Position numbers and translations under genes: made by a program. From Enterobacter sp. (GTDB lineage: Bacteria; Pseudomonadota; Gammaproteobacteria; Enterobacterales; Enterobacteriaceae), in contig JALCNW010000008.1 of assembly GCA_022649305.1 (NCBI GenBank), forward strand, positions 28,611 to 92,610: a DNA stretch of 64,000 nt, in the 5' to 3' direction. This document shows positions 48,072 through 57,354 of this stretch, piece after piece. The stretch's first letter is position 1. Every line of letters begins with the position of its first letter. The notes beneath the pieces are model-generated. The model was not told where the DNA came from. It worked only from the letters and a program-made list of their open reading frames with translations, and did no database searches.

Positions 48072-49472
48072 ATGTCTTTTGATACCCTTGGCCTGAACCC
48101 AGAAATTCTGCGCGCTGTCGCAGAACAGGGATACCTCGAGCCAACCCCTATTCAGCAGCAGGCAATCCCTGCGGTGCTGGAAGGCCGTGATCTCATGGCC
48201 AGCGCACAGACCGGTACCGGCAAAACGGCGGGCTTTACCCTGCCGCTGTTGCAGCGTCTGGTGCAGAAACAGCCTCATGCCTCTGGTCGTCGCCCGGTGC
48301 GCGCCCTGATCCTGACGCCAACCCGCGAACTAGCTGCTCAGATTGGCGAGAACGTGCGTGAGTACAGCCGCTATCTCGACATCCGTTCGCTGGTGGTTTT
48401 CGGTGGTGTGAGCATCAATCCACAAATGATGAAACTGCGTAGCGGCGTTGATGTCCTCGTCGCCACGCCGGGCCGTTTGCTGGATCTTGAACATCAGAAC
48501 GCCGTTAAGTTGGATCAGGTAGAAATCCTGGTGCTGGACGAAGCCGACCGCATGCTGGACATGGGCTTTATCCACGATATCCGTCGCGTGCTGGCAAAAC
48601 TGCCTGCTAAGCGTCAGAACCTGCTGTTCTCTGCCACCTTCTCTGATGAGATCAAAGGCCTGGCGGAAAAACTGCTGCGTAACCCGCTGGAAATCGAAGT
48701 GGCGCGCCGCAACACCGCCTCTGAGCAGGTGTCCCAGTACGTTCACTTTGTGGACAAAAAGCGTAAGCGGGAACTGCTGTCGCAGATGATTGGCGAAGGT
48801 AACTGGCAGCAGGTGCTGGTCTTTACCCGTACCAAGCACGGCGCTAACCATCTGGCTGAACAGCTGAACAAAGATGGTATTCGCAGTGCCGCTATCCACG
48901 GTAATAAAAGCCAGGGCGCACGTACTCGCGCATTAGCTGACTTTAAATCCGGTGACATTCGCGTACTGGTGGCAACCGACATCGCCGCGCGCGGTCTGGA
49001 TATTGAAGAACTGCCGCACGTGGTGAACTATGAATTGCCAAACGTGCCGGAAGATTACGTTCACCGTATTGGCCGTACCGGTCGTGCGGCGGCAACCGGT
49101 GAAGCACTTTCTCTGGTCTGCGTAGATGAGCACAAGCTGTTGCATGACATCGAACGCCTGCTGAAGAAAGAGATCCCACGTATCGCCCTCGAAGGCTATG
49201 CGGTTGATCAGTCCATCAAAGCTGAGCCGATTCTGAATGGTCGTCAGGGTGGCGGTGGTCGTGGACAAGGCGGGCGTGGTCAGGGTGGTGGCGGTGGACG
49301 CAGCCAGCAGCCGCGTCGTTCCGACGGTAGCGCACCGAAAGCGGCAGGTAAACCTCCGCGCCGTACCGGTGATGCGAAGCCCGCAGGTGAAAACCCGTGG
49401 CGCAGCGGGGAAGCAAAACCCGCAGGTGAAGGCCAGCGTCGACGCGGCCCGCGTAAACCTACCAACGCGTAG
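48072..49472 (+). CDS. rhlE: ATP-dependent RNA helicase RhlE
   Basis: DEAD-box helicase of 466 residues. Q-motif [12 protein letters not shown], Walker A AQTGTGKT at about 46-53, [12 protein letters not shown] in [15 protein letters not shown] in [10 protein letters not shown] and [10 protein letters not shown]. The tail from about 395 is Gly/Arg-rich ([20 protein letters not shown]), useful for RNA binding. Known to take part in ribosome assembly and RNA decay. In E. coli under CecR control. Confidence 0.96.
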   Translation: MSFDTLGLNPEILRAVAEQGYLEPTPIQQQAIPAVLEGRDLMASAQTGTGKTAGFTLPLLQRLVQKQPHASGRRPVRALILTPTRELAAQIGENVREYSRYLDIRSLVVFGGVSINPQMMKLRSGVDVLVATPGRLLDLEHQNAVKLDQVEILVLDEADRMLDMGFIHDIRRVLAKLPAKRQNLLFSATFSDEIKGLAEKLLRNPLEIEVARRNTASEQVSQYVHFVDKKRKRELLSQMIGEGNWQQVLVFTRTKHGANHLAEQLNKDGIRSAAIHGNKSQGARTRALADFKSGDIRVLVATDIAARGLDIEELPHVVNYELPNVPEDYVHRIGRTGRAAATGEALSLVCVDEHKLLHDIERLLKKEIPRIALEGYAVDQSIKAEPILNGRQGGGGRGQGGRGQGGGGGRSQQPRRSDGSAPKAAGKPPRRTGDAKPAGENPWRSGEAKPAGEGQRRRGPRKPTNA

Positions 49473-49480
49473 TAATCTGG

Positions 49481-49513
49481 AAGCCCGGCCGTAAAGCCGG
49501 GTTTTTCTTTTTG
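49481..49513 (+). terminator. Rho-independent terminator of rhlE
   Basis: AAGCCCGGC / GCCGGGTTTTTCTTTTT, 10 bases after the stop codon. Confidence 0.92.
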
Positions 49514-49538
49514 CGGCGGAGAAAATAAAGTGCCACAA

Positions 49539-49558
49539 TAGTGGCTGTTTATACAGTA
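49539..49558. promoter_or_regulatory. LexA box of dinG
   Basis: TAGTGGCTGTTTATACAGTA differs from the known E. coli dinG SOS box at one position only and lies 17 bases before the dinG start. It makes dinG damage-inducible. Confidence 0.85.
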
Positions 49559-49574
49559 TTTCAGGTTCCCCCCG

Positions 49575-51752
49575 ATGGCTTTAACCGCTGCGCTCAAAGC
49601 GCAAATTGCCGCCTGGTATAAGGCGCTGCAACAACAGATCCCTGACTTTATTCCCCGAGCCCCGCAGCGGCAGATGATTGCCGATGTGGCGAAAACGCTC
49701 GCCGGAGATGAGGGCCGGCATCTGGCGATCGAAGCGCCCACTGGCGTCGGGAAAACCCTCTCCTACTTGATACCCGGTATTGCCATCGCGCGTGAAGAGC
49801 AAAAAACACTGGTGATTAGCACCGCCAACGTGGCACTCCAGGATCAGATCTACAGCAAAGATTTGCCGTTGCTGCGCAAAATTATCCCTGAGCTGCGATT
49901 CACCGCCGCGTTTGGTCGCGGTCGCTACGTCTGCCCGCGTAATCTGGCAGGGCTTGCCAGCAGTGAGGCGACGCAACAGGATCTGCTGGCGTTCCTCGAC
50001 GACGATCTGACGCCAAACAACAAAGCCGAGCAGGATCTGTGCGCGAAGCTTAAGGTCGAACTTGATGGCTATAAATGGGATGGCCTGCGCGATCACACCG
50101 ATAAAGCCATTAGCGACGATCTGTGGCGACGCCTGAGCACGGATAAAGCCAGCTGTCTGAATCGCAACTGTCATTACTATCGCGAATGCCCGTTTTTCGT
50201 GGCCCGCCGAGAAATCCAGGAAGCCGAGGTGGTGGTCGCCAATCACGCGCTGGTGATGGCGGCGCTGGAAAGCGAATCGGTCCTGCCCGATCCTAAGAAT
50301 TTACTGCTGGTGCTCGATGAAGGACACCATCTGCCGGACGTGGCGCGCGATGCGCTGGAGATGAGTGCGGAGATCACCGCCCCGTGGTTTCGTCTTCAGC
50401 TTGATCTGTTCTGTAAGCTCATTGCCACCTGCATGGAGCAGTTCCGCCCTAAAACAACGCCACCGCTGGCGGTGCCGGAACGACTGAGCGAACACTGCGA
50501 AGAGGTTTACGCGCTGATCGCCTCGCTGAATAACATTCTCGATCTTTATCTGCCGGCGACTCAGGAGGCCGAGCACCGCTTTGCGATGGGTGAGCTGCCA
50601 GATGAGATCATGGAAATCTGCAAGCAGTTGGCGAAGCACCTCGAAAAGCTGCGTGGTCTGGCCGAAATGTTTTTGAACGATCTCAGCGAAAAAACCGGCA
50701 CCCATGATGTGGTGCGCGTGCATCGTGTCCTATTGCAGATGAACCGCGCATTAAGCATGTTCGAAGGGCAGAGCAAGCTGTGGCGACTGGCGTCTCTGGC
50801 GCAGGCCTCTGGCGCTCCGGTAACCAAATGGGCGACCCGCGATGCCAAAGACGGCCAAATTCACCTGTTCTTCCATTGCGTGGGGATTCGCGTCAGCGAT
50901 CAGCTTGAAAAGCTTATCTGGCGTAGCGTGCCGCACGTGGTAGTGACATCCGCCACGTTGCGATCGCTCAACAGCTTTTCCCGTTTGCAGGAGATGAGCG
51001 GCCTGAAAGAGAAGGCGGGCGATCGCTTTGTCTCGCTGGATTCGCCGTTTAATCACTGCGAGCAGGGCAAGCTGGTGATTCCAAAGATGGAGCACGAGCC
51101 GCTGATGGAACATGAGGAGAAGCATATTGCCGAAATGGCGGCCTTCTTCCGCGAGCAGGTCGAGAGCAAAAAATACCCCGGCATGCTGGTTCTTTTTGCC
51201 AGCAACCGTGCTCTTCAGCTGTTTTTAACCTTTGTCACCGATTTGCGTTTATTACTGCTGGTGCAGGGCGATCAGCCGCGCTATCGCCTGGTGGAGGCGC
51301 ACCGCAAACGCATTGATAGCGGCGAGCGCAGCGTACTGGTGGGCCTGCAATCTTTTGCCGAAGGTCTGGATCTCAAAGGCGATTATCTGACGCAGGTGCA
51401 TATTCATAAAATTGCCTTCCCGCCCATTGATAGCCCGGTGGTGATCACCGAAGGCGAGTGGCTGAAAAGCCTGAACCGCTATCCGTTTGAGGTGCAAAGC
51501 CTGCCGGCAGCGTCGTTTAATCTTATTCAGCAGGTGGGGCGTTTGATTCGTAGCCATAGCTGCTGGGGAGAGATTGTCATTTATGACAAACGCTTGCTGA
51601 CCAAAAACTACGGTCAACGTTTGCTGAATGCGTTACCCGTTTTTCCTATCGAACGCCCTGAGGTGCCTGAGGTAAAAAAACGCCCGGCACAAGCGGTGGC
51701 CGGGCGTAAGAAAAGCATCCGTGCTAAAGGGCGCGGTCCTACTGGTAAGTAA
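49575..51752 (+). CDS. dinG: DinG, SOS-induced Fe-S helicase
   Basis: XPD-like 5'-3' DNA helicase, active on R-loops and D-loops. 725 residues. Walker A APTGVGKT at about 55-62; the Fe-S cysteines are in YVCPRN, SCLNRNC and RECPFF (about 120-205); motif II LDEGHHLPD; motif VI QQVGRLIRSH. It is a few residues longer than the E. coli protein, and the tail (KKRPAQAVAGRKKSIRAKGR) is encoded across a terminator hairpin that serves the opposite strand. Overlaps the fimbrial gene on the other strand by 14 bases. Confidence 0.96.
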   Translation: MALTAALKAQIAAWYKALQQQIPDFIPRAPQRQMIADVAKTLAGDEGRHLAIEAPTGVGKTLSYLIPGIAIAREEQKTLVISTANVALQDQIYSKDLPLLRKIIPELRFTAAFGRGRYVCPRNLAGLASSEATQQDLLAFLDDDLTPNNKAEQDLCAKLKVELDGYKWDGLRDHTDKAISDDLWRRLSTDKASCLNRNCHYYRECPFFVARREIQEAEVVVANHALVMAALESESVLPDPKNLLLVLDEGHHLPDVARDALEMSAEITAPWFRLQLDLFCKLIATCMEQFRPKTTPPLAVPERLSEHCEEVYALIASLNNILDLYLPATQEAEHRFAMGELPDEIMEICKQLAKHLEKLRGLAEMFLNDLSEKTGTHDVVRVHRVLLQMNRALSMFEGQSKLWRLASLAQASGAPVTKWATRDAKDGQIHLFFHCVGIRVSDQLEKLIWRSVPHVVVTSATLRSLNSFSRLQEMSGLKEKAGDRFVSLDSPFNHCEQGKLVIPKMEHEPLMEHEEKHIAEMAAFFREQVESKKYPGMLVLFASNRALQLFLTFVTDLRLLLLVQGDQPRYRLVEAHRKRIDSGERSVLVGLQSFAEGLDLKGDYLTQVHIHKIAFPPIDSPVVITEGEWLKSLNRYPFEVQSLPAASFNLIQQVGRLIRSHSCWGEIVIYDKRLLTKNYGQRLLNALPVFPIERPEVPEVKKRPAQAVAGRKKSIRAKGRGPTGK
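51674..51707 (-). terminator. Terminator of the fimbrial operon, inside the dinG coding end
   Basis: Read on the minus strand: ACGCCCGGC, 10-base loop, GCCGGGCGT, then a run of seven further T residues. It lies 32 bases after the stop of the last fimbrial gene and within the last 30 codons of dinG. Confidence 0.85.
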
Positions 51753-52242
51753 AGGTCACCTGCACGACGCTGCTGAACGTTCCCGCGCTGATGGGCATGG
51801 AAGTGGCGTAATAGCGTGCGGCTAAAGGAAAGGTGGCTGTACGATCGTCCTGATTAATCAGTTCGTTAAAGCTCGCCTGCGGGGCAATAAGAATATTGTC
51901 CTGCCGATCGGCTATTTCCAGCGCAAGCCCTTTTGCACTGCCGGTATTCGCGAATTTTGTTGGATGCACACTGTCTGCCTGTCCGTAAAAAAAGGCGTTC
52001 GCCAGCGCGAGGGTCGCCGGGCAGTGCGTGACCTTCAGCGAAAACGCTTTCCATTCACCGGTATCGCCCACGTCCTTGAAATCACTTGAGGCCGCCTGTC
52101 CCAGATCGACGGTCAGATTCTTACTGGCGCTGTCTATAACGCAGGTATTTGCGTAAATGTTCCCCGTCATTTGCACTTCAATCGTGTCCGCAAAAGCGGG
52201 CGACAGCACGCCAGGAATGAGTAAAAGCAGGATTTTTTTCAT
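51739..52242 (-). CDS. Minor fimbrial subunit
   Basis: A 167-residue pilin-fold protein starting MKKILLLLIPGVLSPAFADT (signal peptide cleaved after AFA). It has the usual N-terminal Cys in NIYANTCVIDSASKNLTVDL paired with a Cys in VTHCPATLALA and ends in the donor-strand type sequence SSVVQVTFTYQ. It starts four bases after the stop of the gene at 52247. It is last in the operon, suggesting a minor or terminator subunit. The longer open frame to 52497 overlaps the preceding gene in another frame. Confidence 0.88.
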   Translation of the reverse strand: MKKILLLLIPGVLSPAFADTIEVQMTGNIYANTCVIDSASKNLTVDLGQAASSDFKDVGDTGEWKAFSLKVTHCPATLALANAFFYGQADSVHPTKFANTGSAKGLALEIADRQDNILIAPQASFNELINQDDRTATFPLAARYYATSMPISAGTFSSVVQVTFTYQ

Positions 52243-52246
52243 CGGG

Positions 52247-53236
52247 TCACTTATAGGCAAGAGTGATAGTCGCAACGGTATTTGCCGGACCGGGAGTGAC
52301 CATATCGCTAATTTGCTCGTAGCGAACCTGGAAAGGAATCGCCAGCGTCTGGTTGGCTTGCGCCTTGGCCTCGGTGTTAACGTAGTTATCGAACGTAGCA
52401 ATCTCGCCGTCAAACAGCATTCTGACACCGACTCCCGTCGCCATGCCGCTTTGCTGAGTGAGCTTAATGACGCCTTCAAACGCGGTTTCATATCCATTGG
52501 CGCTGGAAATTTTCACTTCAGGTTGCACGGTGCTATTACAGTTGACGGTAACGTTAAACTCCTCTGCAGGCGTCGATAGCATGCCGACGCTGACGAAGTC
52601 GCTGACCGGAAAATCGCCCAGAGCCACGGTGAGATTTCGTGGCAGAACTGAGCAGGTGACGGTTTGCAGATTGACGTTTCCGGCGTAGGCAATATCGTTT
52701 GGACTGCCGATCCCCTCATGAGCAAATACGCCAATGCCAAATCGCGTTTGCGCCTGAATTAGCGTTCCGGAGGCGACTTCGGTGCTGGTTTTCACCAGCT
52801 GCAGCGTCACGTCGAAATTAAAGGTTTGTTGTCCATCATCGGATACGTAGCCAATCGGGGTACCACGAGAATCGCACTGCACGCCGCCCGCTCCGCTGAT
52901 CCGCTGGCCCTTATCGTTCATGAGTGCTACGCCGATGCCGGTTACGCCTGAGTCATACACCCCTTTCAGGCCAGGGATTTCAGCGCCGGTACCGTAGTAG
53001 CAAGAGACAATTTCCAGCCCGTTATCAACGCTCTGATCGCAATGCCCTGCGACGTGCACGGTTTGTTCGGAACCGGGGATCGTGTCGCCGACTGCAAGCG
53101 TCGTGGGTACCGATATAGCCGCCACGTTAATCATTTTAGGCATGTCCGGAGTGATACAGGTTGCTTTGGCATGCGGCATAAATAAGGCTGCCGTTGCCAG
53201 AATCAAAAGGAATAAACACGGTTTTATTATCTGCAT
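52247..53236 (-). CDS. Fimbrial tip adhesin-like protein (two-domain)
   Basis: A 329-residue protein with a signal peptide (MQIIKPCLFLLILATAALFM, cleaved near AKA). Residues 25-185 look like a FimH-type N-terminal receptor domain with paired cysteines, and 190-329 form a pilin domain (VTCSVLPRNLTVALGDFPVS ... ATITLAYK). The start at 53236 is favoured by the signal peptide, though the ribosome site is weak. Position after the usher and size fit a tip adhesin. The receptor cannot be predicted. Confidence 0.85.
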   Translation of the reverse strand: MQIIKPCLFLLILATAALFMPHAKATCITPDMPKMINVAAISVPTTLAVGDTIPGSEQTVHVAGHCDQSVDNGLEIVSCYYGTGAEIPGLKGVYDSGVTGIGVALMNDKGQRISGAGGVQCDSRGTPIGYVSDDGQQTFNFDVTLQLVKTSTEVASGTLIQAQTRFGIGVFAHEGIGSPNDIAYAGNVNLQTVTCSVLPRNLTVALGDFPVSDFVSVGMLSTPAEEFNVTVNCNSTVQPEVKISSANGYETAFEGVIKLTQQSGMATGVGVRMLFDGEIATFDNYVNTEAKAQANQTLAIPFQVRYEQISDMVTPGPANTVATITLAYK

Positions 53237-53258
53237 AAGGATGAGCCTGAACGATAAG

Positions 53259-55802
53259 TTAATGACACTGCACAGCAGCGTTAATAATTGTGGTTTTGTC
53301 TTTCTCATCCGTCAGGGCGTAATCAGCGACGCACCGCTCGCTGGCATCCTGACCCCAGGAGACGGCAAGCCGTCCATGCTGGGGTAGACCGGAAAGATAG
53401 GTCTGGCCGTCATTGCCCACGATAAATTCGCTATCCTTGTCTTCGGTCGTGACCGTTGCACCAAAGGGCAGGGGTTTACCATCATGTGTGAGCGTCAGTA
53501 AGGCGCGGCGACCCACGCGGGTGTTAAAGGTCGCCCGGACCACTGCACCGCGCGTGGGGGTAACAATCTGCGCGGCGTGGGTGACGTCGGTTTCATCCGG
53601 CAGCGTTTCGGTATCCAGTGAAATCGTGTTATGGCGATAGTTAGTAATGAAAGGTACCACGGTGTAGCCGCGGAAATCCGTCTCGACGCCGGTCTGGCTG
53701 GTAATGTGGGTGCCATGTGTTCCCGGCGCTTTGATAAGTGCAATGGTTTCACCCAGCGGCTGGCTCAGGGTGATCCCGTTGGCGTGCGCGACGACGCCTC
53801 CCTGTAGACCGATGTTGACGCTGCGCTGATTTTTATCCTGGCTCACCCCACCGCTGACCTCGCCGTAGGTGGCTTTGTAATCCGCGTTCATGCTGGTTGA
53901 GCTACCGCTTCCGGTATTGCTGAGGCCTTCCTGAATATTCCAGTTCAGATTATTTTCTTGTAGCGCGGTGCCGTTTAGACCCATATTTTGCGTCGTGCCG
54001 TCTTTGCTGTTGTTCATGTTGTAGGTCGCCCAGGTGTTATGCATCCAGCGATCGAGCGGAACCGACACGCTCAGCGCGAAAAGGTTGTCATTGGTAACGG
54101 ACTTCCCGTCCTCATCGCTGTCGTCGGTGTTTTTATTCATGCTGTAGCTCAGGCTGTAGCTGACGCCTTTCCAGCTATTGTTGTAGCTCACGCTCATCGA
54201 GGTCATGTCCTGGTTCTGGCTCCAGTAGGTCTCTTTCACCAGACTCAGCGTTAACGAGCCCCAACCTTCACCTAACGTCTGATCGATAGTGGATTCTGTA
54301 CGAGCGCGGCGCTGCTGCGGGGTAGACCAATCATCGGCGTGTGTGTAGGACTCCATGGTGTCTTCCATGGTGTAAAAACCTTTACTGTTGTAGCGGTAAC
54401 CCGCGAGCGAGAAGTTCGTGCCGGTGTTGGCAAAATCTTTGCTGTAACGAATCCGGGAAGACTGGCCTTGACTGGCCTTTTGTTTCTTGAGCAGCGCTTT
54501 TGCGCGGGTGACATCAATAGAGAAAGCCCCCAAATCGCCAAAGTTTTTGCCCGCGCCCAGAGCCTGAGACTGGTAATGACTGCTTTGTTGCACGCCACCA
54601 TAGGCGGTAAAACCATACGGTAGGCCGTAAATAGCGCTGCCCTGCGCAAAGGGCGTTTTTTCGACATCGTTGTCATAAGAACGATAGCGACCTGCCGTCA
54701 CGCTGTATTTCAGATGTTTTTCGCGTTGTAGTACGGGGACGGAGGCGTATGGCACAACAAAATGGCGTTCGCTACCGTCGGTTTCTTTCACCGTCACCTG
54801 CAGGTCGCCGCTGCTGCCGGTAGGGTAGAGATCGTTAATTTCGAAGGCACCCGGCGCAACGGTGTTCTGATAAATGACGTAGCCGTTTTGGCGCACGACC
54901 ACCAGGGCATTACTGTGTGCCGTGCCGCGAATGATGGGGGCGTAGCCTTTTTCGCTGTCCGGCAGCATGTCGCTGTCGGAGTTAAGCTGCGCGCCGGTGT
55001 AAGGCACGCTGTCAAAAACATCGGATGGCGAGCTGCTCTGTCCGACGGTGATATCGCTTTTCATCGCCACAATATCGCGCTGGGCGTAGGTGTAGACCGA
55101 GGAAAATTTCTGCTGTTCTTCTTGACCGGTGGTGCTGCGGTTCCAGGTGGAATAGTTACGAACGCGCCATGCTCCAATATTAAAGCCCGGCCGCAGGTTG
55201 ACGTATTGGCTGCTGTTATCCTCTGCGCCCGGCTGTAGAGCGTGGCTTTGACTGGCCGTGGCGCTATAGTTCAGCAGACCGGCGTTGATGCCTTCGTCGA
55301 ACTCTTTTGGGTCGATATATCCGCGCGGAATTTGGCCCAGCGCAGACTGCGGAATACTGAGTAACAACTGCTGATTGCTGATGCGAAAGGTCGCTGAAGC
55401 CGCAGGGATCGCGCTTAAGTCGGCGCATTTTCCTTTAGCCATCAACTGCGGAAAGTTATTCGCTTTAATTCCCAGGCTTTTGATCTCATCGAGACTAAAG
55501 CAGGGCTGAAGTGAAGCATGACCCTGCGACGCTTTATGTAATACGAACCTCACGCTACGGCTATCCACTTTATTATTATTAATAAAGACGGTGACCTGAT
55601 ATTCGCCGGGCGCCTGCCCTGGGCCTTTTTCATAGATGCTCAGGTCAGTTTTAGCCTGCTGCGGATTATCAATATCCAACAGCGCCGGATTGAAATAATC
55701 ATCTGCCCATACTGTCTGCGCAAAACACATCACTGCCAGGCCACAGAGGATGACCAGCAGGGCAGGAATTCGGCGGATTAGAGGCTTTTTATGGGTGTAC
55801 AT
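53259..55802 (-). CDS. Fimbrial outer-membrane usher
   Basis: An 847-residue FimD/PapC-family usher. Signal peptide to about residue 33 (VMCFAQTVWA), then the N-terminal domain DDYFNPALLDIDNPQQAKTD, a 24-strand pore region with the plug (PYTGAQLNSDSDMLPDSEKG, GYAPIIRGTAHSNALVVVRQ) and two C-terminal domains (RGAVVRATFNTRVGRRALLT). It assembles chaperone-bound subunits into the fimbria. Follows the chaperone by 18 bases. Confidence 0.95.
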   Translation of the reverse strand: MYTHKKPLIRRIPALLVILCGLAVMCFAQTVWADDYFNPALLDIDNPQQAKTDLSIYEKGPGQAPGEYQVTVFINNNKVDSRSVRFVLHKASQGHASLQPCFSLDEIKSLGIKANNFPQLMAKGKCADLSAIPAASATFRISNQQLLLSIPQSALGQIPRGYIDPKEFDEGINAGLLNYSATASQSHALQPGAEDNSSQYVNLRPGFNIGAWRVRNYSTWNRSTTGQEEQQKFSSVYTYAQRDIVAMKSDITVGQSSSPSDVFDSVPYTGAQLNSDSDMLPDSEKGYAPIIRGTAHSNALVVVRQNGYVIYQNTVAPGAFEINDLYPTGSSGDLQVTVKETDGSERHFVVPYASVPVLQREKHLKYSVTAGRYRSYDNDVEKTPFAQGSAIYGLPYGFTAYGGVQQSSHYQSQALGAGKNFGDLGAFSIDVTRAKALLKKQKASQGQSSRIRYSKDFANTGTNFSLAGYRYNSKGFYTMEDTMESYTHADDWSTPQQRRARTESTIDQTLGEGWGSLTLSLVKETYWSQNQDMTSMSVSYNNSWKGVSYSLSYSMNKNTDDSDEDGKSVTNDNLFALSVSVPLDRWMHNTWATYNMNNSKDGTTQNMGLNGTALQENNLNWNIQEGLSNTGSGSSTSMNADYKATYGEVSGGVSQDKNQRSVNIGLQGGVVAHANGITLSQPLGETIALIKAPGTHGTHITSQTGVETDFRGYTVVPFITNYRHNTISLDTETLPDETDVTHAAQIVTPTRGAVVRATFNTRVGRRALLTLTHDGKPLPFGATVTTEDKDSEFIVGNDGQTYLSGLPQHGRLAVSWGQDASERCVADYALTDEKDKTTIINAAVQCH

Positions 55803-55820
55803 GATGATTATATTTTGTCC

Positions 55821-56495
55821 TTAGCGGACGGAACCGGACCAGGTTTTGCTGATGCTGCCGTAATCAGTGATCACCGACCATGCGACGGTTGTCCCGCTCA
55901 CATTGGCCGGAAGCGCAAAGTGCGTTTCCGTTTGCGGAATAGCCCAGGTGGCCTTTGCGACTTTTTGACCATTCAACGTGACGGTCTGGAAATTCATATA
56001 AAACGGGGTCGGATTATTCACGACCAGATCATGACCTTCACGATGCCATTCGAGTTTATCGGCAACCTCTTCCGGTTTGCCTTTTATAGCCGAGGGGCGA
56101 TACAGCAGCTTAATGCGCGTATTAATCGCGATTTGCAGCGTGTTGGTCCCTTCAGCATGCTTTGATGACGGGATAGCTTTGATATTCAACCAAAACAGAG
56201 ATTCACGATCCTCAGGCATAGTGCCGCCGGTGCGTACCACGCGCAGAACGTTGTCCTGTTTTGCATCAAGACGAAACAGCGGAGGGGTGATCAGGAACGG
56301 TGCTTTAGTCAGACTTTTACCGCCGGAATCTACCCAGGACTGAATCAGATAATCGATATCATCCGGATTGGAAAGACCGAGAGAAGACTCCTTTTTATCT
56401 CCCTGATAGACCAGGCGAGTACCATTAATAATGACCCCAGCATGGGCGGTTGCGGCAACCAGTAATAAGGTGCTTAGTAAATAGCCATGACGCAT
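55821..56495 (-). CDS. Periplasmic fimbrial chaperone
   Basis: A 224-residue PapD-family chaperone with a signal peptide (MRHGYLLSTLLLVAATAHA). GVIINGTRLVYQGDKKESSL carries the conserved Arg of the subunit-anchoring cleft, FRLDAKQDNVLRVVRTGGTM the alternating hydrophobic G1-type strand and Lys/Arg, and ESLFWLNIKAIP the family signature. Second gene of the operon after the main subunit. Confidence 0.95.
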   Translation of the reverse strand: MRHGYLLSTLLLVAATAHAGVIINGTRLVYQGDKKESSLGLSNPDDIDYLIQSWVDSGGKSLTKAPFLITPPLFRLDAKQDNVLRVVRTGGTMPEDRESLFWLNIKAIPSSKHAEGTNTLQIAINTRIKLLYRPSAIKGKPEEVADKLEWHREGHDLVVNNPTPFYMNFQTVTLNGQKVAKATWAIPQTETHFALPANVSGTTVAWSVITDYGSISKTWSGSVR

Positions 56496-56563
56496 AAATA
56501 TTTCTCAACAGGAAGAAGGGATATTACCCGGACTGGCCGGGTAATATCCCTTGATTGATAATA

Positions 56564-57100
56564 TCAGTTATAAATAACGGTGAAAGTTGATACGGAATTC
56601 GCTGGCCCGGCGGTGACTGCTGACTGGGTTTGGATATAGCGTGCACCGAATTCAAGACTATTAATCGTGCTTCCAGCCGTTAATGGATATTGCTGAGAAG
56701 GCGTATATAAACTGACCGGTTGCTCGGATGCATCGACGAGTTGAATCGCGACGCCCGTTGCGGCATCGGCATCCGACGACAACGCCAGCGTGGTGTTATT
56801 ATCCGAATCTGGCGTACCGCCAAAATTAATGGCGGCAGAAGTGACCGTCTCGGGACAATCCTTTAGCTGAATATCAAATTTTGTGAGCGTGCTGGTGGAG
56901 CCTGCACCGGTAAAAACGGTCTTAGAGACCTTACCTAAAGGAACGTTCAGCGGGTTACTTAACCCATTAACAACCTGACAGGCAGAATCAATAATTTCAC
57001 CCGTGAAGTTTATTTGTCCCTCGCCATTTGTTGCCGCAAACGCGGATGCTGTACATCCAATCGTTGCTGCCAACAATATACCTAACGCAACCTTATTCAT
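56564..57100 (-). CDS. Major fimbrial subunit (type-1-like pilin)
   Basis: A 178-residue pilin starting MNKVALGILLAATIGCTASA behind CAGGA, with cleavage after AFA. NFTGEIIDSACQVVNG holds the first Cys and FDIQLKDCPETV the second, and the terminal VSTFTVIYN is the donor-strand motif. First gene of the operon, so most abundant. The open frame starts 11 codons earlier, without a better signal. No invertible promoter repeats are seen upstream. Confidence 0.92.
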   Translation of the reverse strand: MNKVALGILLAATIGCTASAFAATNGEGQINFTGEIIDSACQVVNGLSNPLNVPLGKVSKTVFTGAGSTSTLTKFDIQLKDCPETVTSAAINFGGTPDSDNNTTLALSSDADAATGVAIQLVDASEQPVSLYTPSQQYPLTAGSTINSLEFGARYIQTQSAVTAGPANSVSTFTVIYN

Positions 57101-57354
57101 GATAATCCTGATATTTTTCCTGGTGAAATTCATGCCTTGAGACTTTCACGATTGATACTCAATGCTTGTACGGTGGTTATTTAATCAGAAGAGAGCAGGA
57201 TATGAATCTTTCGCAGGAACCACAAATAATTGAATTAAGCCTTGTATTTTTTTTCCTTTGCTAAAACAGAATATTATTGTCCCAGGACAAAAAACTATCG
57301 GCATCGGACCCTTCAGGGCTATATTGTTAACCATATGCCGAAAGGAGAAATGTC

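Noticed and set aside
57134..57354. Invertible (FimE/FimB-type) promoter switch upstream of the fimbrial operon
   Set aside because: No 9-bp inverted repeats of the fimS type and no adjacent tyrosine recombinase. Only a small TTGTCC/GGACAA dyad is present.
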